From NCBI RefSeq assembly GCF_932294415.1, contig NC_065538.1, positions 76,707,834 to 76,771,833 of the forward strand: DNA of 64,000 bases, in the 5' to 3' direction. A program made the translations under genes and the position numbers. A model generated the notes under the pieces. That model was given only the letters and a program-made list of their open reading frames with translations. It made no database searches and was not told the DNA's origin. The stretch comes from Quercus robur. Its lineage: Eukaryota > Streptophyta > Magnoliopsida > Fagales > Fagaceae. Numbering within the stretch: the stretch's first letter is position 1; each line of letters starts with the position of its first letter. Below, one piece after another: positions 44,965-56,836 of the stretch.

Positions 44965-46018
44965 TGTTAGGACATATGTGGTTCACATGTTAAGAACATA
45001 TGTCATGATTTTGTGTAATTGGCTAATCCTTTGACAAAATACACTTTACTTGTAATTGGGTAGATCTAGAATGTGTTTAATACTTCAAGAAACATGTTGT
45101 TCAAGTCTAGTATTAAAGCCATAAAGATTGGACCAAGAAACAAGTGAAGAAAAGCTGTTCATTAAAGCTGGACAGATAGCTCGACACTTGCGGACAGATA
45201 GCTTGACACCTCTCGATAGCTGGTGGATCGATCGAGAAAGCTTTTGTCTCCTCGACACCTGCTCGACACCTCCTCGATAGCTGTATCTGTCGAAGTTTAA
45301 AGCTCGACACCTACTCGACACCTGCTATTTATTGAGGTTACGGAAATCAGAATTTTCAGATTTGATTTTTGGGCCAGGCTTTTGTATTTGTGTAGGGTTT
45401 CTTTTCTCACAACCCTAGACCTATATAAGGCTTATTTTAGAGGCCGTCAAATAAGAGAATACAAGGAGAACATATGCAAAAGGTGACCGATGCCTTATTC
45501 TCTCTGAAAGAAGCCACTGTGTCTTTTGCGCCTTAGGATTTTGTAACCAAGTGCTTCTTGATCTTCATTGTTGATGAAGTGAAGAACTTTGCAGCCAACA
45601 TTCTTCTTCCTCAAGTTGGTGAGTGAGTCACGTATTGGGATTCGTGCAACAAAAAGGGTGGCGTTCATATATTGAAGAGTTCAGAGGTTCTGAAGCGGTA
45701 GAAGGTTTCTGTTGTGAGTTCATCTACGGGGATTGTAGAGTCTAAGGACAAAGGTTTTGTACTAGATCTGAAACTTCTCTTTTCTATAGTGGATTTCTTT
45801 TTGGGAAGGTTTCCCCCCAGGTTTTTTACTATAAAACTGGTTGGTTTCATTGGTTTTTCTGGGTCATCATATCTTGTCTTATTTATTTTTCCGCTGCATG
45901 ATTTTGACATGATATTGATGTTTGTTTATTTTAACAAGTTTTATTGATAATAAATCTAATTAACAACTTGGATTTAAAACTTGTTAATTCTATCAACCGG
46001 GGTCTAAATTTCCCAACA
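44965..46018 (+). repeat. 5' LTR of copia element 1
   Basis: 1054 bases, TGTTAGGACATATG...TTTCCCAACA. Around 45175-45330 it holds an array of CTCGACACCT-type words mixed with CTCGATAGCTG. The paired LTR at 49564-50583 has fewer of these words. Confidence 0.94.
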
Positions 46019-46020
46019 AG

Positions 46021-46032
46021 TGGTATCAGAGC
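46021..46032 (+). other. Primer binding site, initiator-Met tRNA (element 1)
   Basis: TGGTATCAGAGC starts two bases after the 5' LTR. It is complementary to the 3' end of plant initiator methionine tRNA, the usual copia primer. Confidence 0.92.
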
Positions 46033-46086
46033 GGGTACACTCTGATCGGATTAATTTCCTGAGTGTGATCCTTGACCCCCGTTGTC

Positions 46087-47718
46087 ATGGATCGTGGACA
46101 ATCTCTTTTGATTCCTCTTTTATTTGATGGAACTAATTATGCGTATTAGAAAGTTCATATGAAAGTTTTTTTGCAGGCTCTAGGTGAACAGGTATGGCAA
46201 GCTGTTGAAGTTGGCTAGATTAAGCCAAAGGAAGTGCCGGTGGATTGGGATGATGCAACAATCATAGCGGCAAATTTCAACAGTAGGGCCTTGAATGCTT
46301 TGTTTTGTGGGGTGACCAATGAGGAATTCAAGAAAATATCATCCACAAAAGTTGCCAAGGAAGCTTGGACCATTCTTGAGACCACTTATGAAGGTACCAT
46401 GGCAGTAAAGACTGTGAAAATTCAAAGACTCACTAGTAGTTTTGAAGAAATAAGGATGGAGGAGGATGAGACCTTTGATGAGTTCTATGCTAAACTCAAG
46501 GATATTGTGAATTCTGATTTCAATCTTAGAGAATATATTGCAGAATCCAAAATTGTTAGGAAAATCCTTAGGTTCTTACCTGAAAGATTCCATGCCAAGA
46601 TCACTGCTATTGAAGAAGTAAGGGACATTAATCAAATTCCTTTGACTGAGCTTGTAGGGAACCTTCAAACCTATGAGATGGGATTAGGTTTAATGGGAAA
46701 AGGTGGAAAGAGTAAAAACTTGGCTCTTAAGAGTATAGAGGAAGAGATTGAGGACTCTGAAAGTGAAGATGAAGATGAAGATGATGATGAGGATGAGGAT
46801 GAGGATCTAACCTTCATAACTGATGAGATTATCAAGCTTCTTCAGTTTAGGAAAAAGGATAAAGGCAAACCTCCTAGGAAAGCTAAATCCTCAAGGAAGG
46901 GAAAGAATGAGAAACCCCCCATCCAATGCCATGAGTGCAAAGGTTTTGGTCATATGAGGATAGAGTGCCCAGACTATCTCATGAAGGAAAAGACCAAGGA
47001 ATCCAAAGATAAAGGGTTGGTTGCTACCTGGAGTGATACTGAGGATGACTCTTCTGATGAGTATGTGGATGAATGTTGTCACGTTATGGCCTTTGCTGCC
47101 TTAATCGATAAGGTGATTGTGGAGAGTGCTAGTGACAGTGAGGATTCTTCTTCTGATGAAGTACCCAAGAAGTTGACCCTTCAGGAAGCCTATGATAAGC
47201 TATGCACTGAATTCATAAAATTTGAAAAGGCTTCTCATCTTTGTAGTAAAGAGCTTAATGAGGTAAAAACTGAAAAGACTGATCTGTTAGTCAAACTAGA
47301 TGAGACTACAAGATTAGTTGAGATTCTTATTGTGGAAAACACCTCATTTAAAGAAAAGGTCAAGAATCTTGAAGTTAAGTTTAATCAAGTTAGAACTCAA
47401 ATAGAGAGGATGTTTAGTGCAAAGCTTGATGAGGTCTTGAGTGCTCAAAAGCCTAGTTCTGATAAAACTGGCTTAGGATATGTTGTCTCCTCCGGCCCTT
47501 CCTCTTCCACGGCTTCTGGATCAAGGATTGTCTTTGTGCCACAATATGAGAAAGGTAATAAAGGTATGAAATCCAAAACTGTTTTAGCTAATTCTAAATC
47601 CTTTGTTAGACCTCATGTTTGTCACCGTTGTGGTGTTTCTGGACACATTCGTCCTAATTACTTTAAGTTGTATCCTCAAAAGCAATTGTCCAAACGGTCA
47701 CAGGTTTCCTCTCAATGA
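46087..47718 (+). pseudogene. gag: Copia gag polyprotein (element 1), two amber stops
   Basis: Gag forms the particle that packages element RNA. From ATG 46087 the frame spans 543 codons. It has the copia UBN2-type core (about codons 60-200: EAWTILETTYEG, KTVKIQRLTSSFEEI, IVRKILRFLPERF, LQTYEM), then an acidic tract, a first zinc knuckle CX2CX4HX4C at codons 281-294, a coiled-coil-like stretch and a second knuckle at codons 512-525. Lesions: TAG at 46147-46149 (codon 21) and TAG at 46216-46218 (codon 44), both where relatives have Trp. The last ligand of the second knuckle is Tyr525 instead of Cys. The long open part begins only at the internal ATG 46234, so full Gag cannot be made without readthrough. 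Confidence 0.92.
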
Positions 47719-49563
47719 CCTACACCTTTGTTTGGAGAGTTATTAAAAGCTTTGTGCTTTTTAACTCAATTTTAGGAGAATTTTAATTCTTCTATGTCCT
47801 TTAATAGACATACTAGGACACGTGCCTTTTCATCTTCACGGCTAAAGACTCGTGTTGTGTGGGTGAGAAAGGAGCCTAAGACTTAATTGTCTTTTCTGTT
47901 TGTCCTCTGTTTTAATTCTTTCTATCTAAAGTAGGATTTTCTTTGCTTGATTTCTTATCTGTTTTTGGAATCATGCTTTCATGCATTTGCATCTTTCTAT
48001 CATGCCTTCATGCATATGCATATTTCTTTCATGCTTTCATGTTGTCTGTTTGTTTTTGTTTGGTTGTTTGACCTTTATTTTGTTTGTTTTTCAAAATAAA
48101 AAGAGAAAAATCAGAAAATACAAAAACAGTGTGTGTTTTGTGTACATTGGTACTTGTGTACCTTGGATGGCAATTGAAACAAAGTCTTCTAAACTTTGTA
48201 TCTTTTGTAGCTTAGATGAGCATTTCTATGAACAACTAAGCAAGTGAGCTTTGTAGCTTGTGTTTGTGATGAGTAAGATTAAGTTGTTTCTTATACTTAA
48301 CACTCATATAATTCTTTTTGACGGGAAGGATTAGAAAATCCTGAAAGAAATGCATAAATAACCATCTAACCACTGTTGCCCGCCAATCATAATATGACAC
48401 CTGTATGCTTCAGCATAGCAAAAGTGCAGTGTCAATGACATTTGTGTGCTTAGGCATAGCAAAATTAAAATGTCAAATATTATTGGGTATTTCTTTTTTC
48501 TCTTTTATATGCCCATGCATGATATGCTTAAAAGAAAAATATGCAAAGTAAATTAAAAGCAAAAAGATAAAAAATACTTTAAATATGATTGCAAGCGTGT
48601 ATTCTAGGAGATGTGGAGTTATAGGATGTACCTTAAAGGTGATAGTCTCCATCAAGCAATTATGATTGTGTGTGAGTTAAAGTGATTTTCTCATATTTCA
48701 AATCGTCATAACATGTATACACTTGTGCAATTTTGCGATATTTTTCACATACAACACGCAATATTCTTTGCTATTCTTGATACATGTGCAGGTACAATGT
48801 GATTTGGCCATCACAAGGTTTTATATGTGTTAATGTATGCTCATTAAACTGTCTTGACTTATTTTTGAAATATAAAATTGGTTAGACTTGTTTAGTGTGT
48901 GTGTGTTTTGCATCTTTCTATTATCTTGTCATCCATAACATCTTGTTTCATTACATTCATGCATTTTTATGGATTCTTTATGCCCCCTTGATCATCTTTA
49001 TGTCTCTCGGGTGAAGCTTTCTAGTTTCTTATACCCTTTGTCAATCATGACAAAAAGGGGGAGAATTTGTGGAGAATATGTGGTTTCGTTTTTAGATTCT
49101 ACATGTTAGCGGGAGAAATACATTCCATTGTAAGGGAGAGATGTGTTTCATCTTGTTAGGGGGAGTGCTTACTTCTTTCTTCTTGTACCTTGGGTCTTGT
49201 GACCATTTATTGATATACATTGTACTTATCTTCTTTATATTGATGTATGTTTTTCTTTCACCTACCCCTTCATGTGTTGTTTCTTTGCTCCATTTATACA
49301 CATGCTTCTTATTACTTGTATGCAATCTATTATTTCTGTTTTACACAAAGATGCTTTGATGAGTTTTGTTTAAAGTGTTTTAGAAATACAGGTTGTCAAA
49401 GTCTACTTGCCATAAACTCTCTTCTTGCAAAGTTTTTCAAGAGTTTGTGTTAGGATAGATTTTATTGTATTCAACAAGTGAATATGAGTTGAGTGATTTA
49501 TGACTTCTCTCATATGTTCATTTGTTTGTTGTGGTTTTGTCACGGATTGCCAAATGGGGAGAT
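47719..49563 (+). other. Non-coding interior of copia element 1
   Basis: About 1.85 kb between gag and the 3' LTR. No pol motifs were seen in any frame. From about 49051 to 49168 there are four purine blocks (AAAAAGGGGGAGAA, GCGGGAGAAA, TAAGGGAGAG, TTAGGGGGAGTG). The final polypurine tract AAATGGGGAGA is at 49552-49562. Confidence 0.7.
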
Positions 49564-50583
49564 TGTTAGGACATATGTGGTTCACATGTTAAGAACATAT
49601 GTCATGATTTTGTGTAATTGGCTAATCCTTTGACAAAACACACTTTACTTGTAATTGGGTAGATCTAGAATGTGTTTAATACTTCAAGAAACATGTTGTT
49701 CAAGTCTAGTATTAAAGCCATGAAGATTGGACCAAGAAACAAGTGAAAAAAAGTTGTTCATTAAAGCTGGACAGATAGCTCGACACCTCTTGATAGTTGG
49801 TGGATTGATCGAGAAAGCTTCTGTCTTCTCGACACCTACTCGACACCTCCTTGATAGCTGTATCTGTTGAAGTTTAAAGCTCGACACCTACTATCTATCG
49901 AGGTTAAAAAATCAGAATTTTCAGATCTGATTTTTGGGCCAAGCTTTTATATTTGTGAAGGGTTTCTTTTCTCACAACTCTAGACTTATATAAGGCTTAT
50001 TTTAGAGGCCGTCATATAAGAGAATACAAGGAGAACATATGTAAAAGGTGATCGATGCCTTATTCTCTCTGAAAGAAGCTACTGCGTCTTTTGCGCCTTA
50101 GGATTTTGTAACCAAGTGCTTCTTGATCTTCATTGTTGATGAAGTGAAGAACTTTGCAGCCAACATTCTTCTTCCTCAAGTTGGTGAGTGAGTCACGTAC
50201 TGGGATTCGTGCAACAAAAAGGGTGGCGTTCATATATTGAAGAGTTCAGAGGCTCTGAAGTGGTAGAAGGTTTCTGCTGTGAGTTCATCTACGGGGATTG
50301 TAGAGTCTAAGGACAAAGGTTTTGTACTAGATCTGAAACTTCTCTTTTCTATAGTGGATTGCTTTTTGGGAAGGTTTCCCCCCAGGTTTTTTACTATGAA
50401 ACTGGTTGGTTTCATTGGTTTTCTTGAATCATCATATCCTGTTTTATTTATTTTTCCGCTGCATAATTTTGACATGATATTGATGTTTGTTTATTTTAAC
50501 AAGTTTTATTGATAATAAATCTAATTAACAACTTGGATTTAAAACTTGTTAATTCTATCAACCGGGGTCCAAATTTCCCAACA
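49564..50583 (+). repeat. 3' LTR of copia element 1
   Basis: 1020 bases, TGTTAGGACATATG...TTTCCCAACA, matching 44965-46018 throughout. It is shorter mainly in the CGACACCT array, where repeat units were lost or gained. A 249-base host gap (50584-50832) separates it from copia element 2. Confidence 0.94.
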
Positions 50584-50832
50584 AATACATTTTAAAAAAA
50601 AAAGTTTTATATTTATTGTGGTTGTGTTGGGTTGTGGATTTTTTCTAAATTTTTCTGAATATAAATTATAGGAAGGAAATCATATTTAATTAAAATATTA
50701 ATATAAGTATTGAGGTTCATGTAGATGTATATTAAAAATAGATAGCTAAACTCCGCAAAAAGTTGACTTAATTTGGCTAAAAGCTTGTAAAGCCTAATGT
50801 GAATGCTATCACAGTTCCCACTATGCAAAAGT

Positions 50833-51940
50833 TGAAAGTTCTAATATGTGTATAAACACCCTTGAACGTTTAGACCCCCAAATTACAACTTAACCAATTC
50901 AAGCATTATGTCAAACAACTAGTGTGCGGAAAATGAATATAAGCTACAATATAGAATTGGATAAACTATCTAAGCCAAATTAATCATCACAACCCACAGC
51001 AGATAATAAAAAGGCAAAGATAGAAGGGAAGGAAGATGTAAACACAAAGACAACACGCGATGTGTTATCGAAGAGAAAACCGAAGCCCTCGGCGTAAAAC
51101 CTCTCCGCCGCCCTCCAAGCGGTAAACAATCCACTAGAAAATATAGTTGGGATACATGGACAGCAATAGACCTTCCAAGCCTAATCTACCCAGTGCACCT
51201 AAGCCCTCCAAGTTTCTTGCTCCAACAAGGTTGCGCCGAACTTTTTTCTTTTCTAGCTTTCCGGATTCCACTACTAGACCATAGCATCAACCAATGAAGA
51301 TTGGTTCCTTCCTAACTGCTTCCCAGAAATCCAAACAGCTCTCTCAGAGTAATGAAAATGGTGAGAACAAGGTTTGGTAAGATGCCTCTCAAGGATTTGA
51401 CAATGGAGAGGAAGAGAGTTGAGGAATTTGAAGAGACTCTAATGTATAGATTGTGGGTGAAACAATCTTGTTTTTCTTTAGAGTTTCTCTCTCAAAATTC
51501 TCTCTGGAAACTCTCTTACATTTGTGGGTAAAAGGGGTATTTATACTGGAGTGAGAGAGGAATGTGAAACGTCAGGATTTACAAAACAGGGGTGGCTCGT
51601 GGCTTGACCTCGCAGCTTGACTAAGTCGCGAGATCCAGTCGCGAGATAACCGTATAGCCAGTTGTCCTGTTTTGTCCTGTAGTGCTCCAGCTGGTATGAC
51701 TGTTCACTTTCTGGCATGCTTGGCACATGTGCTGCGTTTGGCGGCTTGCAGCCACGAGTCACCTGCGAGGCCAAGCCGCGAGTCTCTGTTTTCTTGCACA
51801 CTCTTGAGCAAACTTCACTCTATCTCACTCACTACTCTTACAACAAACCCACCTAAATACAGGGTTACTAAATGCTGAATTACAAGCAAATTTGGCACAG
51901 AATAAAACCAATTAGATGGTTGAATAAATTCAACCTTACA
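50833..51940 (-). repeat. 3' LTR of copia element 2
   Basis: 1108 bases. On the minus strand it starts TGTAAGGTTGAATTTATTC and ends AACTTTCA. It includes a patch with repeated TCGCGA/CGCGA words at about 51590-51785. Confidence 0.94.
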
Positions 51941-52299
51941 ATCTCCCCCTTTGGCTATTCCGTGACAAAACCCTAAAACAGACTCTAGACTTAACATGTG
52001 AGTTGGGAACAGTTGAACAAAACTCACTCACACCTAACTCTAGAAGCTGTGAAGCACTTGAATCATAAGAACATGAAACTCCTGAAACACAACAATACAC
52101 CATGATCATTGTATGTAGAAAAACATGAAATGCATATGAAGCAAGCTTAAGGTGATCAAGCAAAGATGAAGTTAAGAAACAAACCATGGCTTGATCAACC
52201 AAGTGAACACCACAAGGTAGTGATCACAGTGCTCATTCACACTTGGAATGAACACAAGGACATACAAGTTAACAAGCATAAGACAAGATACTTGTATGC

Positions 52300-53401
52300 A
52301 TGGTTTTAAAAACCGATACGGTGAAAGAACCGGAAAAGAGGCTGATTACCGGTTTTTTGGTCCGACCGGGGTCCGACCGGTGGTTCAACCGGTGACATCA
52401 TAAATAATTTAATTAATATTTTTTAAAATTATATAAATAAATAATGATGAATATATTCTATTTTTATAATGTTAATAATTTTTCACAACTTATATAATAA
52501 ATATCATTTAAATATTAAAGATAACTTACTATAGTTGTTCACAAAAATGGTTAAAACTTTAAAAGAGGCACATACAGGCTAACACAGATTGTCAATACGG
52601 CTACAAGACTTTCTAGGCTTCATCAAAAATGAAAAAGGGATAATGAATAAATAAATAAAAAAAACCCATCCCAGCCATTACTAACCATTAATACCCACCC
52701 ACTTTTTGACTTTTATGACATGCATTTACTTCTCCCAAGTCCCAAGACTCACAGCCTTTCCACTTTTCTAATACAAATCCATTTGAATCCAAATGCCCAT
52801 AAGGCCATAAGTCCTCTCCTTCGTCTCTCTCTCTAATCTATCTCTCCTTCTCACCTTTTCTACCAAGCCCGTCCATCACTCCATCTCTCTGCAACATATC
52901 TTTTTTTCCTTTTTTTTTTTGGTAATCACTCTCTGCAACATATCAATTAGCAATAGTTCAAACTTCAAACCAAAATACCTTCCTCCACAGTCCACCCTTC
53001 TCATGTTGCCTCTCTTAGACTCTTACCTCCTCCCCAAATTTTATTTTACCCACAGATTTGAAAGTTTCATTCACCAACTCTTATTTATAATAGATCTAAG
53101 ATTCTCAAAATAAGGAAGAAAAATCGTTCATTCCCATCATTCACAGCAACAAAGTAACTGCTGCATCAATGAGAGAGGCCGAATGGGGAAGAAATCAAGA
53201 GAAACAAAGTCATTTTCTTTGTATTTTGCAAAACCGGTTCAACCATACCGGTTTCTGGTTTTACAGTTGAACCGGCCGGTTTTCACTATTTATCGGTTTT
53301 TAAACTATTTTCGGTTTTCTGTCATAACCAGACCGGATTGAAGGCCGGTTCCCGGTTGAACCGGTCGGACCGGCCGGTCCGGTCCGGTTTTTAAAACTAT
53401 G
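52300..53401. mobile_element. Mutator-type non-autonomous element nested in copia element 2
   Basis: About 1.1 kb flanked by a perfect 9-base duplication, CTTGTATGC, at 52291-52299 and 53402-53410. The termini are inverted: TGGTTTTAAAAACCG on the left and TAGTTTTAAAAACCG on the minus strand at the right. Subterminal regions are rich in CCGGT/ACCGG words. A 9-base target duplication is the Mutator-superfamily signature. No transposase frame; the middle (about 52640-53200) is pyrimidine-rich and might be captured host sequence. It must be younger than the copia insertion it sits in. Confidence 0.85.
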
Positions 53402-53764
53402 CTTGTATGCTCAACACTCAACCAATGCATAATACACTAAGTATATGTATCTAGGAACAATCCTACAAGGGCACAAGAGTGACAGTACATAAATCAAAAT
53501 GCAAGACATTTAGAAATAAGTACTGATTTCAACATAGCATAAAGAACTGCATTAAGCAAGGTACAAACCATAAAGCCTACAAAATATGCATAAAACATTA
53601 ACCCTAAAAGCTTACAAAAGCACATGGGTACAAACACGATATAACAGTTTACAAAACACAATATATCAACTTAAACTGAAGAAGAATGCAAAGACACTCC
53701 CCCTTAGGTAATATCCTCCCCCTCTGATTAGGCCTATCACTCCCCCTTTTTGTCATGGAATAGG

Positions 53765-54864
53765 CTATTCATCCTCTTCCAGCTTTCTCTGAATTTGATC
53801 CAATTGAGTTTGAAGAGAGGCAAACTTCATATCCCATCGAGTGCTGTGATGGTGTAGAGTAGCTGTGAGTTCGGACATCTTTGTATTCAACTCGTGTACA
53901 GAGGATACAATGTGATCAAGTTTCTCATCAAGGGAGAGAGTGCTGAAATGAGAGCCACTGTGAGATGCAGAAGTTTCTGGTTTGGCTCTCTTCCGACTAT
54001 GTCCAATGCTTGCATTGAATGTATGCATGTTGATTGGACTCGATTTTGAGAGAGGAGATTCATCTGCCGTTGGATAAATTCCCTTGAGCTTCAAGATCCT
54101 TGAAATGAGACAGCAAAAAGGAATGCATGTCTGAGACTCAGTTCGTAGAACCGTTTTGCGCAGAACATGAAAGATATGAGCACAGATGTCTATTTCCACA
54201 TCAGAGATTAGATCATGAAGAAACAAAGCACGTCCGAGGTTCATATACCCAGTGCTTGATAAAGGGTACAAATTGTGAAACATCACAATTGTAAGCACTC
54301 TTAGTTTTGGAGGAAGAGAGGAAACACTGATGGATTTTCCATTGGGTGAGAATTCCAAGTCTTGTCCAAGACTTTCTTTGAGAAGCTCCTCATCAGGACA
54401 AAGATCATCATAAACCGGTGAATGTCGGAATATTGGTCTGTTGATGTGAAGGATTTCTGCTAGATATGCAGGAGAGATTGAAAAGCTCTTTTTCCTAACC
54501 CAGCACTTAAGTTCATCTTCTTCCACAATCGCGTTGGCATAAAATTCCTTTACCAAATCTTCATACGCGTCATCCAGAGTAGAAAGAAGGTAATTCCAGT
54601 CCTTGTGAGCAAACCATTTCGGAATGTCAGTGTCATGAAGTGATGATTGATCCACAGTTCTTTCTAGTAATGGTGTAGCATTTTGAAAATAATTCTCATG
54701 AGACTGATAGGCTGCATAGGATCTAAACTTGTTGGGATCGAATCTCTTTGATGAAGAACGAGTCTCTTTTGTTTGAGGTGGGGTGGGTAATCATCAACAT
54801 CAATGACGGGTTCCTTCCCTTTGGAACTACCTCCTTTCACAGCTGCTTTCTTGAATGGTGACAT
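53765..54864 (-). pseudogene. 3' ORF of copia element 2 (plant transposon-protein type), frameshifted
   Basis: This ORF follows the missing pol in the position of the extra ORF of SIRE-like elements. From ATG 54864 (MSPFKKAAVKGG) the frame is lost by one extra C in the run at about 54775-54783. The downstream frame is open to the stop at 53765 and includes WFAHKDWNYLLS, LVKEFYANAIVEEDELKCWVR, VYDDLCPDEELL and LYPLSSTGYMNLGRALF, then FCCLISRILKLKG and a coiled-coil-like C-terminus ending QTQLDQIQRKLEEDE. This is the domain often labelled putative plant transposon protein; its biochemical role is unknown. It is the best preserved coding part of the element. Confidence 0.8.
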
Positions 54865-56836
54865 GTCTAGTCTGAATCATGAATAGAGGAAATGACAGAA
54901 CACAATCCAACAGACTTTATTAGCAGTAGGTTAGTGGTAATTTAGGGATAATGAAGAAACCCTAATAGCTAGATGAAAATGACCAGAAAATAGCACTGAG
55001 GGACACAAATGGCCCAAATTTAACTACACAGTAGAGAGGGTCAAAATAAAACCACACAATCAGCTGAGAAAAACACATTCAACACAGGATCATTTTGAAT
55101 CAACACATCAACAACGGATCAGGCAAGATGAGAAACCAACAAATAGCAAACCCTAGCTAAGCACATGATGAATAACAAAACCAACAATTTAAAAAAGCTC
55201 AAAACAGAAACAAAAGCTTCCATAAGCTAAGCATGGACAAAGAGTAATAGTCGAGCTAAAAACCCATCTCAAAATCACAAACAAATGCGAATAATCCAGA
55301 GGGAAAACCACAAATACAAGTAGAATAGAGTTCAAGACAGAAAAACCATACCTGTTACTTGAGGATTTTGAGCTGAAAAGAGGCAAAAATGGAGATAAAA
55401 AATGGAGGCACGGTGTGAATGGGTAAGAGCAGATGAGAGAGACAATGAACAGTCACAAAAAGATCGAGGGAAAACAAAAAAATTTAAAAACTGCCCCTAT
55501 TTTTGCCAAAACACGTGTTTTTCGTGACTGAAATGAGTCGCCACAAAGTTGCCAGTTCAAGCCGCCAAAACACTTAAAGACAAGTTTAAAAAAATTTTCT
55601 AAGTGTTTTTCGCGATTGGAAGGTCTACCCGCGAGTGAGTCGCGAGCTGAGCCGCGAAAATCTCTGAGTAACCCTCGTGACTGGACCTTCCACTCGCGAA
55701 AAAGTCGCCAAAAATGACCCGCGAAGACGCGACTGAGGCTCGCGACTTGACTTACCCGCGACTGAGTCGCCAAAACAGAGCAAAACTGGGTTTTTGAAAT
55801 TTTCAGATTTTTTAAACAAAATACTTTCCAAAAACACCTAAAAACACTCAAAAATCTTTTTGTATTTGAATTAACAAAGATTGAGCATGTGAAAACACAT
55901 TTCATCAAGTATAATCACACAAATGAATATGGCATTTATTGAACATAAACTTGTGTGTTGTGTGTCGATATCAACAATGAGATAGTCCTTAGTCTAATGT
56001 GAAGCTTCAATGATCAATTCAACCAAGGCATACACAATTAGCACTAGATCAAGTGATCCATCTCAATTATAGAAATATGTATATATGACCTCCCACAAAA
56101 CTTGATAACTTATTTTGGAGCTTTACATTTGACTCCACTTTCAAGCATAACATTTGATCATTTTGATCTTTTGAGACAATCACCTCTCATTGTGAGAGTG
56201 ATATTTGATATTTCACTTTAATGAACAAGCCTTTGGCTGTTTGAATAAACATTCTCTTTAATATAAGGTCGCTTACCCTTTTTCCTAGTCGAATATTAGA
56301 ATGTGCGACAGGCTTTTGCAGCTCAATATCTCTTTTCATTTGGAGATTTACATTTGGTGAGCTTTTCTTAGCAAAAACAAAAATAAAGAGTGGGAAGATA
56401 TATAGACACAAGTCTATGCAAGTCTCAAGATCAACATAACCATTCACTAATCATTCATGACAAGTTTGAAGATCTATTTACAACAATCACATAGATTTCA
56501 AGATTTCTCCCACAGTGATATGAGTGCAAAGAAACAAGCAATGCTCGAAAATGCACAAAACCATTAGCACAAAGGTACAAGGCAAAATAAGTTTTGAGAC
56601 AAAAGCTCAACAATGTCAATCAAACTTTTTGATTTTCTAATTTTTATGTGAATTTTGGATTTTTGACACTAGAAGAAAAAGATTGATAAAAAACGAAATA
56701 AATTAAAAGTATGCACAAGTAGACAAGCAAACCAACCAACAGCAAAAACACCAAGCAAACAAACAAACATCGTCGCAAAGTATAGGAAGTATTAATGCAT
56801 GGACATGTTGTAATGCTTATGCATGAGTACCCTTTT
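54865..56836 (-). other. Non-coding interior of copia element 2 with CGCGA cluster
   Basis: The pol region is expected here but no motif is present in any frame. About 55610-55780 is strikingly CG-rich for this window, with more than ten CGCGA/TCGCG words. A minus-strand frame at 55453-55908 reads across it and shows no family signature. Confidence 0.6.

Larger units (their letters stand above)
44965..50583 (+). mobile_element. Ty1/copia element 1: gag-only, non-autonomous
   Basis: A complete insertion bounded by target duplication AATAC (44960-44964 and 50584-50588). The order is 5' LTR, primer site, a copia-type gag and then about 1.8 kb without any integrase, reverse transcriptase or RNase H motif, ending in a polypurine tract (AAATGGGGAGA at 49552-49562) and the 3' LTR. 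With no pol it depends on enzymes supplied by a relative. Gag type, primer choice and the GGGGGAG purine blocks suggest the SIRE-like branch of copia (inference). The LTRs differ by scattered substitutions and a net 34-base length difference, so insertion is not brand new. Confidence 0.93.

Noticed and set aside
55453-55908. 151-codon minus-strand frame in copia element 2
   Set aside because: It reads through the CGCGA-rich spacer and shows no reverse transcriptase, integrase or other domain.
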